Assembly (NCBI GenBank): GCA_944380635.1
Contig: CALWID010000013.1
Location: 1 to 59,499, forward strand
DNA from: an uncultured Eubacterium sp.
GTDB taxonomy: Bacteria > Bacillota > Clostridia > Oscillospirales > Acutalibacteraceae
Reading direction: 5' to 3'
Length of the DNA: 59,499 nt
The notes under the pieces are model-generated. The model did not search any database. It saw only the letters and a list, made by a program, of their open reading frames with translations, and was not told where the DNA came from. Positions 33,697-43,047 of this stretch are shown here, piece by piece. Both the position numbers and the translations under genes were made by a program. Position 1 is the stretch's first letter; every line of letters starts with the position of its first letter.

Positions 33697-36336
33697 ATGG
33701 CGGGTAAAAAGCAAAGCGGGCTTTCGCCCATGATGCAGCAGTATTTTGATATAAAAAGCAAGTATCCCGATATGCTTTTGTTCTTTCGCTTAGGCGATTT
33801 CTACGAAATGTTTTTTGATGACGCCAAAATCGCCTCCGAGGAGTTAGACCTTGTCCTTACGGGCAGGGACTGCGGCCAGGAAGAACGCGCGCCCATGTGC
33901 GGCGTGCCGTTTCATTCGGCTGATAATTATATTGCTAAACTTGTAAACAGGGGCTATAAAGTTGCCATATGCGAACAACTTGAAGACCCGAAACTTGTTA
34001 AAGGCCTTGTTAAACGCGATGTTGTAAGGATAATAACCCCCGGCACGGTCATAGAGGGCAATATGCTGGAGGACGGTGTAAATAATTATCTTTGCTGCAT
34101 ATGCAAGTCAGACAGCGAAACGGGTATCTGCTTTGCAGATGTTTCAACCGCGGAATTTCATCTTACTGCCGTTAAGGGTAATAACGCGCAGGATGAAATA
34201 ATTGACACTCTTTCCACATATCAGCCAAAAGAGGTGCTTGTAAATTCCGCCGCGCTTGATTATACAAAAGTTGCGGATTTTATAAAAGACCGCCTTAAAA
34301 CGAAAGTACAACTTTTGGATGATGAGAAATTCAGTTTCGAGGGCGCAACAGACCTTATTCTTGAAACTCTTGGGAAAAATGAGATTGATTCGCTATCGCT
34401 CGGCAGCAGTAAAAGCGTTGTTTGCGCGCTCGGCGCGGTAATTGATTACCTTAAGGATGTTCAGAAAAAGGATGAAATCGAAACCCCCGCGGATATAGAT
34501 TATTTTGACGATACCGAGTATATGAAACTCGATATGAACGCCCGCCGAAATCTGGAACTTACAAGTTCAATGATGACGGGCGATAAAAAACATTCACTTT
34601 TATGGGTGCTTGATAAAACAAAAACGGCAATGGGCAAGCGCATGATAAGAAAATGGCTTGAAATGCCGCTTATGTCCGCCGCAAAAATCACAAGGCGCCA
34701 GAATGCGGTCGGCGAATTTGTTGATAACCCCGAAATGAGGGATAAAGTCAGGACTGCTCTTACCGGCGTCAGCGATGTTGAAAGGTTGCTCACCCGCGTG
34801 GCTTATTCCACGGCAAACGCCAGGGAACTGAGATCTCTTCAGGCAACATGCGAAAAACTGCCCGGTGTAAAAAACCTGCTTTTGAACGCAGGCAGCGCTT
34901 ACCTTAAAGAAATATGCTCTGAGATAGATACGCTTTCCGATGTCAGGGAACTTATTGAGCGAGCCATTGTGGATGAACCTCCGTTTTCACTTCGCGAGGG
35001 CGGAATGATACGCCGAGGTTTTAATGCCGAACTTGACGAACTTAAAAGCATTATGGAGGACGGCGCCGGCGTAATTGCTGCAATAGAGGCAAGGGAACGC
35101 GAAAAAACAGGTATTCCAAAGCTTAAAGTGGGCTACAACAGGGTGTTCGGCTATTATATTGAGGTTACAAATTCGTATAAAGACCTTGTTCCGGATACTT
35201 ACATAAGAAAGCAGACCCTTACAAACTGTGAAAGATATATTACTCAGGAACTGAAAGACCTTGAAAATAAAGTGCTCGGCGCGAAAGACAGAGCCGTGGC
35301 GCTTGAATATGATGTTTTCTGCTCCGTTAGAGAAAGTATTGCTAATGAGGCGCAGAGAATACAGAAAACTGCCAAGGCGCTTGCCGGGCTGGACACGCTT
35401 GCATCCCTTGCGGAAGTGGCTGTAAACAACAATTATGTGTGTCCTCAGATAAATACAAGCGGCGGCATAGAGATAAAAGACGGCAGGCACCCGGTTGTTG
35501 AGGCAATTATGAATGACGCCGTATTCGTGCCTAACGATACGGTGCTTGATATGGATGAAAACCGCTGTATGATTATTACCGGCCCGAATATGGCGGGTAA
35601 ATCAACATATATGCGCCAAATAGCGCTTATAGTTTTAATGGCGCAGATAGGCTCGTTTGTGCCGGCGCGCAGCGCAAGTATCGGCATTACGGATGCTATT
35701 TTTACAAGAGTAGGCGCGTCGGACGACCTTGCCACGGGCCGCTCAACATTTATGGTGGAGATGAGCGAGGTTTCCGCAATACTTAAAAACGCAACGCAGA
35801 GGAGCCTTATTATTCTTGATGAGATAGGGCGCGGAACTTCTACTTTTGACGGTATGAGCATTGCAAGGGCGGTGCTTGAATATGTGTGCAAAAAGAAAAC
35901 GCTAGGCGCAAAGACTCTTTTTGCAACGCATTATCATGAACTTACCGCAATGGAAGGCTTGCTGGAAGGCGTTAAAAATTATTCAATAGCCGTTAAAAAG
36001 CGCGGCGATGATATTACTTTTCTGCGCAGAATAGTGCGCGGCGGAGCCGATGAAAGTTTCGGCATAGAGGTTGCAAAACTTGCCGGCGTGCCGGACAGTG
36101 TTGTGCGCAGAGCGAAAGTTATACTTAAAGAACTTGAAAAAAATAAAGTAAGCATTGAATTTAAGGCTCAGGACGCCGTTGTTGAGGAAGAGGAGGATAT
36201 TCAGTATAATTTTGCCGCAAACGGTAAAAACGAAATACTTGAAATCCTGCGCGCAACGGATGTTAATACTCTTACCCCGATTGAGGCAATGCAAACGCTT
36301 TATGACTTAAAGAAAAAGGCGGAGGAATTAGCGTGA
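33697..36336 (+). CDS. mutS: DNA mismatch repair protein MutS
   Basis: MutS recognises mismatches and recruits MutL. The 879-residue protein opens with SPMMQQYFDIKSKYPDMLLF and the mismatch-contact motif RLGDFYEMFFDDA (Phe-x-Glu). It has the lever/clamp domains, and the ATPase has Walker A GPNMAGKSTYMRQ (about 629-641), FTRVGASDDLATGRSTFMVE and Walker B LIILDEIGRGTSTFDG. The ATG at 33697 is preferred over 33691, since AAAGGAGG ends directly before 33691 and is 6 bases from 33697. Upstream of mutL, as is usual in Firmicutes. Confidence 0.96.
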   Translation: MAGKKQSGLSPMMQQYFDIKSKYPDMLLFFRLGDFYEMFFDDAKIASEELDLVLTGRDCGQEERAPMCGVPFHSADNYIAKLVNRGYKVAICEQLEDPKLVKGLVKRDVVRIITPGTVIEGNMLEDGVNNYLCCICKSDSETGICFADVSTAEFHLTAVKGNNAQDEIIDTLSTYQPKEVLVNSAALDYTKVADFIKDRLKTKVQLLDDEKFSFEGATDLILETLGKNEIDSLSLGSSKSVVCALGAVIDYLKDVQKKDEIETPADIDYFDDTEYMKLDMNARRNLELTSSMMTGDKKHSLLWVLDKTKTAMGKRMIRKWLEMPLMSAAKITRRQNAVGEFVDNPEMRDKVRTALTGVSDVERLLTRVAYSTANARELRSLQATCEKLPGVKNLLLNAGSAYLKEICSEIDTLSDVRELIERAIVDEPPFSLREGGMIRRGFNAELDELKSIMEDGAGVIAAIEAREREKTGIPKLKVGYNRVFGYYIEVTNSYKDLVPDTYIRKQTLTNCERYITQELKDLENKVLGAKDRAVALEYDVFCSVRESIANEAQRIQKTAKALAGLDTLASLAEVAVNNNYVCPQINTSGGIEIKDGRHPVVEAIMNDAVFVPNDTVLDMDENRCMIITGPNMAGKSTYMRQIALIVLMAQIGSFVPARSASIGITDAIFTRVGASDDLATGRSTFMVEMSEVSAILKNATQRSLIILDEIGRGTSTFDGMSIARAVLEYVCKKKTLGAKTLFATHYHELTAMEGLLEGVKNYSIAVKKRGDDITFLRRIVRGGADESFGIEVAKLAGVPDSVVRRAKVILKELEKNKVSIEFKAQDAVVEEEEDIQYNFAANGKNEILEILRATDVNTLTPIEAMQTLYDLKKKAEELA

Positions 36337-36396
36337 AAAATATGCCGCTGATTTGCTTTTGCCTTGCTGAATAATTATTAAAAAGAGGTGATATGC

Positions 36397-38367
36397 TTGG
36401 CTCACATTAATATTCTTCCAAAAGAGGTATACAGCCTTATTGCCGCCGGCGAGGTGGTAGAAAGGCCGATGAGCGTTGTTAAGGAAATGCTTGAAAATTC
36501 AATAGACGCCGGCGCAAGGCATATCACATTGGAAATAAAAAACGGCGGAACAACTTATATCCGCATAACGGATGACGGCAGCGGAATAGCAAGGGAAGAT
36601 GTCAGAAAAGTTTTTATTTCACACGCAACATCAAAAATACATACGGGTGAAGACCTTAATTCCATAGGCACTCTCGGTTTCAGGGGAGAGGCTATGGCGT
36701 CTATTGCCGCGGTATCAAAGGTGGAACTGCTTACAAAAACGCGCGATGAAAATATCGGCACGCGATATGAAATAAGCGGCGGGGAGGAAATAAGCCTTGC
36801 CGACGCCGGCTGCCCGGACGGCACAACGACGGTTGTGAGGGATATTTTTTATAATGTGCCCGCAAGAATGAAATTCCTTAAAAAGGATGTAACGGAGGGC
36901 AACGCAGTTCAAAGCGTTGTGGAAAGAATTGCTCTTTCCCACCCTGAAATTTCTTTTCGATTTATAAGAGAGGGCAGACAGGCGCTTGTAACTTCCGGAA
37001 ATTCAGACCTTAAAGGCACAATTTATTCCGTTTTCGGCTCAGACCTTTCCGATACGCTTATAGAGGCGGATTACAGTTATAATTCAATGCGCCTCACCGG
37101 TTATGTAAGCCGCCCGCACCAGTCAAGAAAAAGCCGCTCAATGCAGTTCTTTTTCATAAACGGCAGGCTTGTTAAAAGCGCAACGGCTATGGCGGCGCTT
37201 GAGCAGGCATATAAAAATGTTATTATGGTGGGCAGATTTCCCGCCTGCGTTCTCAATATTGAGATAGATCCTCAACTTGTGGATGTAAATGTTCACCCGT
37301 CTAAAACGGAAGTTCGGTTTGTAAATAAAAAGGCGGTTTTTGACCTCGTTTATTACGGAGTGAAAACCGCTATAGAAACAAAAAATTCTGTTAAGGAAGG
37401 CACTTTTTCCTCTGCCGGCGGCGAAAAACCGTATAAAAATCTTGAAAAGGAAAGCGCTGAAATAGATTTCGGCGTTAAACCGCCGCAGCCGTCGCAACTC
37501 AAATTTTCAGACGCGCGAATTCAGAATCCCTGGCGTGTTGAAGCGCCGTCAGATTATCAAACTCACCGCAGGTCTGAAAGTTACGGCGACCCCAAAGATT
37601 ATAAAATTAAAACCGGCAGGATTTTTTCGGAAAATGAAACTGTTTCGGAAAATGAATATTCAACCACCGTTTCGGTTGATTTTTCCGATAAAAAAGAGCG
37701 GCAAAACGAACCGGCATCCTATGCGGATAAAAATAATGATTCTGAAGGCGCTGAAAGCGCAGTTACCGTTGTAGATGAAAAAGACGCCGCGCCTGTTTTT
37801 AAAGTTGTCGGCGAGGCGTTTAACACCTATATTATCGTTGAGATAAAAAATGACCTTTATTATATAGACAAGCACGCGGCGCATGAGCGCATGAATTTTG
37901 AGAGGCTTAAAAAGGACGCGGCTCAAAACGGTATTGCAAGCCAGGCGCTGCTCCAGCCGGTTGCCGTTTCAATGACTCCGGAAGAGTATGACGCTGTTAT
38001 TACAAATCTGCCGCTGCTTTCAAAATGCGGCTTTACCGCCGAGGACTTCGGCAGAAACACCGTTATAGTCAGGGAAATACCGGCTCTTCTTGACGGCTGT
38101 GATGTTAAAGACCTTATCCTTGAGATTGCACAGAAACTTCTTGAACATAAAACGGATATTGAGCCGGAAAAAATGGACTGGATATTCCATTCCTCTTCCT
38201 GCCGCGCCGCCGTAAAGGGCGGGGATAAAACATCGCCTCAGGAAAGGGAAATGTTTGTTGAAAAACTGCTTTCCATGCCGGAAATACGCTACTGCCCCCA
38301 CGGCAGACCTGTTATGATAAAAATTTCACGCTATGAACTTGAAAAGCAGTTCGGCAGGGTGCAGTGA
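36397..38367 (+). CDS. mutL: DNA mismatch repair endonuclease MutL
   Basis: MutL couples MutS recognition to strand incision. The 656-residue protein has the N-terminal GHKL ATPase (EMLENSIDAGA, DDGSGI, GTLGFRGEAMASIAAVS) and a low-complexity linker. The C-terminal endonuclease domain has DKHAAHERMNFE (491-502), SCRAAVKGGDK and CPHGRP. The metal-site motif indicates an active nicking MutL, as expected without MutH. A TTG start at 36397 is chosen because GAGGTG lies 6 bases upstream, and the resulting MAHINILPKEV matches the family start. The last base pairs overlap miaA. Confidence 0.95.
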   Translation: MAHINILPKEVYSLIAAGEVVERPMSVVKEMLENSIDAGARHITLEIKNGGTTYIRITDDGSGIAREDVRKVFISHATSKIHTGEDLNSIGTLGFRGEAMASIAAVSKVELLTKTRDENIGTRYEISGGEEISLADAGCPDGTTTVVRDIFYNVPARMKFLKKDVTEGNAVQSVVERIALSHPEISFRFIREGRQALVTSGNSDLKGTIYSVFGSDLSDTLIEADYSYNSMRLTGYVSRPHQSRKSRSMQFFFINGRLVKSATAMAALEQAYKNVIMVGRFPACVLNIEIDPQLVDVNVHPSKTEVRFVNKKAVFDLVYYGVKTAIETKNSVKEGTFSSAGGEKPYKNLEKESAEIDFGVKPPQPSQLKFSDARIQNPWRVEAPSDYQTHRRSESYGDPKDYKIKTGRIFSENETVSENEYSTTVSVDFSDKKERQNEPASYADKNNDSEGAESAVTVVDEKDAAPVFKVVGEAFNTYIIVEIKNDLYYIDKHAAHERMNFERLKKDAAQNGIASQALLQPVAVSMTPEEYDAVITNLPLLSKCGFTAEDFGRNTVIVREIPALLDGCDVKDLILEIAQKLLEHKTDIEPEKMDWIFHSSSCRAAVKGGDKTSPQEREMFVEKLLSMPEIRYCPHGRPVMIKISRYELEKQFGRVQ

Positions 38368-39293
38368 TGAATAAAATAAAAATAATAGTTGTTGCCGGGC
38401 CGACGGCAAGCGGCAAAACTTCGCTTGCAGTGCAGATTGCAAAAGTGGTAGGCGGGGAGGTTGTTTCCGCGGATTCAATGCAGGTCTATAAAGATATGAG
38501 CATTGCCACCGCCGCCCCCTCGGCAGAGGAAATGCAGGGCGTGCCGCACCATATGGTCGGCTTTTTAGACAGAAATATTCCTTTTTCCGCCGCGGATTTT
38601 TGCAGGATTGCCCGTGAAATTATAAATGATATAGTTTCGCGCGGGAAAGTGCCCGTAATAGCGGGCGGAACGGGATTGTTTATTGACAGCCTTGTTGATA
38701 ATGTTAATTTTATAGAAACAAAAGCGGACGACGCCCTCAGAAACCGCCTTATGGCGAAAGATACCGATGAACTTTATGAGGAACTTTTAAAGGCGGACCC
38801 GCAGGCGGCGGAAAAGATACATAAAAACAATAAAAAGCGCGTTGCCCGCGCGCTTGAGATATATTATCTTACAGGTAAAACAAAAACTTCGGCGGATATG
38901 GATTCGCGCGCGGAAGAATCACCTTATAACGCTCTTTATTTTGTTATTGAGTATAAAAACAGGGATGAACTTTATGAGCGAATCAACCGCAGAGTGGATA
39001 AAATGGTTGAAAACGGGCTTGTTGAGGAGGCGCGCCGCTGCCTTGAATCAGGCGGAAAAACAGCCGCCCAGGCAATAGGGCATAAAGAACTTCAGCCGTA
39101 TTTCAACTCCGGCGCAACTCTTGAAGAAGCAGTTGAAAATATTAAAAGAGAAACAAGAAGATACGCAAAGCGGCAAATCACTTGGTTTAAAAGGCGTAAA
39201 AACGCAGTCAGGCTTATTGCGGATGATAAAAACGCCGATATTGCAGGTAATGCCGTCAGAATAAGCAGGGAATTTTTAAATGGCGAATCGTGA
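38367..39293 (+). CDS. miaA: tRNA dimethylallyltransferase
   Basis: MiaA transfers the dimethylallyl group to A37 of tRNA, the substrate later used by MiaB. The 308-residue protein has a P-loop GPTASGKT (11-18), SADSMQVYKDMSIATAAPS, VPHHMVGFLD, GGTGLFIDSL and the C-terminal RYAKRQITWFKR. The ATG overlaps the mutL stop in an ATGA arrangement, so translation is coupled. Confidence 0.95.
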   Translation: MNKIKIIVVAGPTASGKTSLAVQIAKVVGGEVVSADSMQVYKDMSIATAAPSAEEMQGVPHHMVGFLDRNIPFSAADFCRIAREIINDIVSRGKVPVIAGGTGLFIDSLVDNVNFIETKADDALRNRLMAKDTDELYEELLKADPQAAEKIHKNNKKRVARALEIYYLTGKTKTSADMDSRAEESPYNALYFVIEYKNRDELYERINRRVDKMVENGLVEEARRCLESGGKTAAQAIGHKELQPYFNSGATLEEAVENIKRETRRYAKRQITWFKRRKNAVRLIADDKNADIAGNAVRISREFLNGES

Positions 39294-40545
39294 ATCATTT
39301 AAACCGAATAAAAAAATTAAACTTTCGCCGGCGCAAAAGCAAAACGCGGCAATTATTTTTGTTGTTGCGCTTATCGTTATCTATGTGGCGGTTGAACTTT
39401 ACAGCGCTTTCAATGTAAGCCTTAAAACGCAAACGGCGCTTGAGTCAACGGTTTATGAAACCATAGATACCCCCGCGCTTGTGGTTCGTGAGGAGCATAC
39501 GGTTCAGGGCAACGGCTCGGCGGTAACCGTTTCTTCTGTTGAAGACTGCGAAAAGGTTGTTAAGGGCGGCGAAATTGCGCTCACTTTTGATTCGCAGGAA
39601 TCCGCCTCGGCATATTCGCAGTATGTTGACCTGGAGGACGACCTCAGGTATTATTCGGATATGGAAAGCCAGGCGGTTGGGCAGGTTACGGATGTTGAAT
39701 CGCTTGATGACAGCATTATTGAAAATATTAATGAATACATACGCGCCTGTGCGGCTCAGGATATTAATGCCCTTAGCAGCAGCGCCGCGGAACTTAATGA
39801 CAGATTTACACGCCGCCAGATACTTATAGGCAAGGATATTGATTTTTCAGCCGTAATGCGGGAAACAGAAGAAAAAATGGACGCCCTTAATATCAGCGCA
39901 AATCAGCCCACCGGCAGTATTACCGCCGATGAATCGGGCGTTTATTCCGAATATACGGACGGGCTTGAGGGTGCGTTTGATTATAATAATGTGGAAAATC
40001 TTGATGTTGATACTTTGAATTCGTGGATGCAGCAGGCTCAAAATTCCCAGCCTGCGCAAAACGCCGGCAAACTTATTACGGATTTTGAATGGTATTTTTG
40101 CGCGGCGGTAAATACAGATGATATAAACGGCATTGAAAACGGCGATGATATTGAAGTTGCCGTGTCCGGCACGGACAGCGTTTACAAATGCAAAATTGTA
40201 AGCGGCGCCGAGCCGGAACTCGGGCAGGAGCAAACGGTGCTCGTTTTATCCTGCGATGAGATAAACAGCGATACCGTTTCAATGCGGCTTACAAATATAG
40301 AGATTCGTGTAAATTCTTACACGGGTATCAGAATGCCGTCTGCCGCCGTGCATGTAAATAACGGCGAAAGAGGCGTTTACGCGCTTGTGTCATCCGTTGT
40401 TGAATGGCGCAGCGCAGAGGTGCTGTATACGGATGGGGATTATGTAATGCTCAGTTATGACCCCGAATCGGAAAACGGCATAAAACTTTATGACCAAATT
40501 ATTATTCAGGGAAAGGAGCTGCACGATGGGGAAGTATATAATTGA
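39280..40545 (+). CDS. HlyD-like membrane-fusion-type protein
   Basis: The 421-residue protein has a basic N-terminus and one membrane helix (AAIIFVVALIVIYVAVELY, about 24-42), followed by an extracytoplasmic region. The motif TPALVVREEHTV and a later beta region resemble HlyD/membrane-fusion proteins. Similar proteins often sit upstream of yggS and sepF in Clostridia, which suggests an envelope or division role and not drug export; no partner transporter is present. It overlaps miaA by 14 bases and the next gene by 20 bases. Confidence 0.75.
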   Translation: MANRESFKPNKKIKLSPAQKQNAAIIFVVALIVIYVAVELYSAFNVSLKTQTALESTVYETIDTPALVVREEHTVQGNGSAVTVSSVEDCEKVVKGGEIALTFDSQESASAYSQYVDLEDDLRYYSDMESQAVGQVTDVESLDDSIIENINEYIRACAAQDINALSSSAAELNDRFTRRQILIGKDIDFSAVMRETEEKMDALNISANQPTGSITADESGVYSEYTDGLEGAFDYNNVENLDVDTLNSWMQQAQNSQPAQNAGKLITDFEWYFCAAVNTDDINGIENGDDIEVAVSGTDSVYKCKIVSGAEPELGQEQTVLVLSCDEINSDTVSMRLTNIEIRVNSYTGIRMPSAAVHVNNGERGVYALVSSVVEWRSAEVLYTDGDYVMLSYDPESENGIKLYDQIIIQGKELHDGEVYN

Positions 40546-41251
40546 TGAAGAACGAATGAAATCTGTTGAGGAAAATTACAAGCGGGTCCTTGATAATGTT
40601 AAGGAATGTGCCGTTAAAGCGGGCAGAAATGAAAATGAAGTCCGCCTTATGTGCGTTACCAAAACGGTGGAGCCGCCGTATATCAACAGGGCGCTTGAAC
40701 TCGGTGCGGATCTTATAGGTGAAAACAGAGTTCAGGAATATCTCGGCAAAAGAGATGAACTTGAATTAAACGGCGTTGAAAAGCACCTTATCGGCCACCT
40801 GCAAACGAATAAAGTGCGCCAGATAGTCGGCGAGGTGGATATGATTGAATCCGTTTCCTCTTTTAAACTCGCAAAGGAAATATCCCGCGTTTCCGCCGCG
40901 CGCGGTATCGTAACGGATTGCCTTGCAGAGGTGAATATCGGTGAGGAGGAAAGCAAAAGCGGAATAATGCCGCAGGAACTTGTGGATACTCTTTATCAGA
41001 TTTCAGAACTGCCCGCAGTCAGAATAAAAGGGCTTATGGCTATACCGCCAATATGCGATATGGATGAAGCGCGCCGTTATTTTGCAATGGTTAGGCAATA
41101 TTTCATTGACATTAAAGATAAAAAAATAGATAATATAGATATGGAAATTCTCTCTATGGGAATGAGCGCTGATTATCCCGCCGCAATAGCAGAGGGGTCA
41201 AATATAGTCAGGGTCGGCTCCGCTATCTTTGGAGCAAGAAAATATAATTAA
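40526..41251 (+). CDS. YggS-family PLP-binding protein
   Basis: The 241-residue alanine-racemase-fold protein binds PLP and helps control vitamin B6 and amino-acid balance. Family motifs: LMCVTKTVEPPYINRAL with the PLP Lys in TKTV, GENRVQEYLGK, HLIGHLQTNKVRQI, EVNIGEEESKSGI, and LSMGMSADYPAAIAEGSNIVRVGSAIFG. The ATG at 40526 with SD AAAGGAG 7 bases upstream is chosen over the longer frame. Placed before sepF as in many Firmicutes and cyanobacteria. Confidence 0.93.
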   Translation: MGKYIIDEERMKSVEENYKRVLDNVKECAVKAGRNENEVRLMCVTKTVEPPYINRALELGADLIGENRVQEYLGKRDELELNGVEKHLIGHLQTNKVRQIVGEVDMIESVSSFKLAKEISRVSAARGIVTDCLAEVNIGEEESKSGIMPQELVDTLYQISELPAVRIKGLMAIPPICDMDEARRYFAMVRQYFIDIKDKKIDNIDMEILSMGMSADYPAAIAEGSNIVRVGSAIFGARKYN

Positions 41252-41263
41252 GGAGGCTGCTTT

Positions 41264-41755
41264 ATGGGACTTTTTGATAAATTTGCGGATATTATCCGTG
41301 AGAATGATGACGATGAATTTGATGATTTTTATGAGGAAAACTCATCATACCCTATGCCCGCTCCCCCAAAAAGGGAAAAACACAATAAAAGCGTAAGAGT
41401 GCCCAGGGAAGAAAAGCCTGAAAGAATCCACCGCACAAGAGCGGAAAATGATAAGGTTATGAATATCCACACAACCGCTCAGTTACAGGTAGTCCTTGTT
41501 AAGCCTGAAAGGTTTGAGGAGGCAGCCGCAATAGGCGATAATCTTAATGAAAAGCGAACTGTTGTGCTGAATCTTGAATCCACAAACAGGGATATTGCCC
41601 GCAGGCTGCTGGATTTCTTAAGCGGCGTTGCGTACGCGAATAACGGGCAGATAAAAAGAGTTGCAAACAGCACTTACATAATAACGCCCTATAATGTTGA
41701 TGTTATGGGCGATTTGATTGATGAACTTGAAAATAACGGAATGATTATGTACTGA
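41264..41755 (+). CDS. sepF: Cell division protein SepF
   Basis: SepF anchors FtsZ to the membrane and shapes the septum. The 163-residue protein has an N-terminal amphipathic segment (MGLFDKFADII), an acidic/Pro linker and a C-terminal SepF core with VVLNLESTNRDIARRLLDFL, SGVAYANNGQIKRVA and TYIITPYNVDV. SD AAGGAGG is close to the start. Its neighbours yggS and divIVA match the usual order. Confidence 0.93.
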   Translation: MGLFDKFADIIRENDDDEFDDFYEENSSYPMPAPPKREKHNKSVRVPREEKPERIHRTRAENDKVMNIHTTAQLQVVLVKPERFEEAAAIGDNLNEKRTVVLNLESTNRDIARRLLDFLSGVAYANNGQIKRVANSTYIITPYNVDVMGDLIDELENNGMIMY

Positions 41756-41779
41756 GCGTAAAGGAGAGGAGAATATATT

Positions 41780-43024
41780 ATGATTACGCCGAGTCAAATT
41801 AAGGATAAAGTGCTTTCAACCGCATCTCACGGCTATGATATAGACGAAACTAATGAGTTTTTGCAGCAGATAGAGGAATCTTTTTCCGCTATTTATGATG
41901 AGAATAAGGAACTCTACAGAAAAATGGAGGTGCTTGCCTCAAAAATAGAGGAATACAGAGCGGAAGAGGATTCAATTAAAGATACCCTTTTAACCGCCCA
42001 GAAAGCCGCCTCAAAGGTTGAAAAAGAGGCAAAGGAAAAATCCGAGCAACTGCTTGCGGACAGCGCTAAAACCGTTCAAAATACAGTTATGGACGCAAAA
42101 GCAAAGGCGGAAAAAATAATTTCAGAGGCGCGCGATTACGCCGCTCAGATAACAAAGGAAAAAACTGACGCCGCTGAGGCAATACTGAGCGAGGCAAACG
42201 AAAAGGCTCAGAAAGAACTTGCAGACGCCAAGGCGGACGCCGCTGCGCTCCTTACAGAGGCTAAAAATATTTCGCAGGAACTGCTTTCAAAATCAAAAGA
42301 TGAAAAAGAATATTATGAAAGTTTAACAAACAGCCTTAAGGAAGAGGCAGAACGGTTTAAGCAGCAGTTGGTATCCCTTTATGAGGCGCAACTTGAAAAA
42401 CTTTCCGATATGATGGAATCCCCTGTTTCTGCCAATACCGATGAGATAGAGGGAAAAATAGATGAAACCCGTCAGAATATAGAAAGCGTTTCCGCTAAAA
42501 TAGACGAAATAGAGCAGGATATTGCAGAAGAAGAGCCTGCTGAAACTGAGGATAACGCCGATGACGCGGCTGAAGAGCCGGACGGGGAAGAAACAGCGGA
42601 AGATACAGATGAGCAGCAGGAAGATACCGCTGACGGCGAGCAGATTACCGCTCAGGAAGAATCAGAGGAACCGCAGAAAAACGACGGCTCTGAAGTTGAA
42701 TATGCTCTTGAGGAAATTTCAGACGCGGACGAAGAACCTGAGGAAGAGGAACCTGATGTTCACGACGCTATTGACGCGTTTTCACAGGACCCTTCAGCCG
42801 ATAACGATGATACCGTTAAGGAAATCAGCGAGGAGCCTGAAATGGAAAACCCCCATAATAACGGGGAAGAGGAGCAGCACCTGCCGTTTGAGGATTTCTT
42901 TAATGTTAAGCCGGAGGGTGTAAGAACAAGCGAAAAAATCAGCCTTATTCCGCCGGATGAAGATGATGACGATGATGACGGCGGCGTTAAATTCAAGGGA
43001 TTTTTTAAGAAAAAACGAAAATAA
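41780..43024 (+). CDS. DivIVA-domain cell division protein with long acidic tail
   Basis: The 414-residue protein opens with a DivIVA lipid-binding domain (MITPSQIKDKVLSTASHGYD then DIDETNEFLQQI). A long coiled coil (about 30-215, Ala/Lys/Glu heptads) follows, then an acidic tail of about 190 residues with repeated Glu/Asp runs, ending in a basic patch (GFFKKKRK). DivIVA recognises negatively curved membrane at poles and septa. The tail is much longer than in the Bacillus protein. The acidic region is rich in GAA/GAG/GAT codons and is the most variable part. Confidence 0.88.
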   Translation: MITPSQIKDKVLSTASHGYDIDETNEFLQQIEESFSAIYDENKELYRKMEVLASKIEEYRAEEDSIKDTLLTAQKAASKVEKEAKEKSEQLLADSAKTVQNTVMDAKAKAEKIISEARDYAAQITKEKTDAAEAILSEANEKAQKELADAKADAAALLTEAKNISQELLSKSKDEKEYYESLTNSLKEEAERFKQQLVSLYEAQLEKLSDMMESPVSANTDEIEGKIDETRQNIESVSAKIDEIEQDIAEEEPAETEDNADDAAEEPDGEETAEDTDEQQEDTADGEQITAQEESEEPQKNDGSEVEYALEEISDADEEPEEEEPDVHDAIDAFSQDPSADNDDTVKEISEEPEMENPHNNGEEEQHLPFEDFFNVKPEGVRTSEKISLIPPDEDDDDDDGGVKFKGFFKKKRK

Positions 43025-43047
43025 TTACATAAAGGTTGTTGATTGAA

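Noticed and set aside
41780-43024. Frameshift or fusion in the divIVA gene because of its length
   Set aside because: The frame is continuous, the coiled coil runs smoothly into the acidic tail, and the overlapping +1 frame has no motif.
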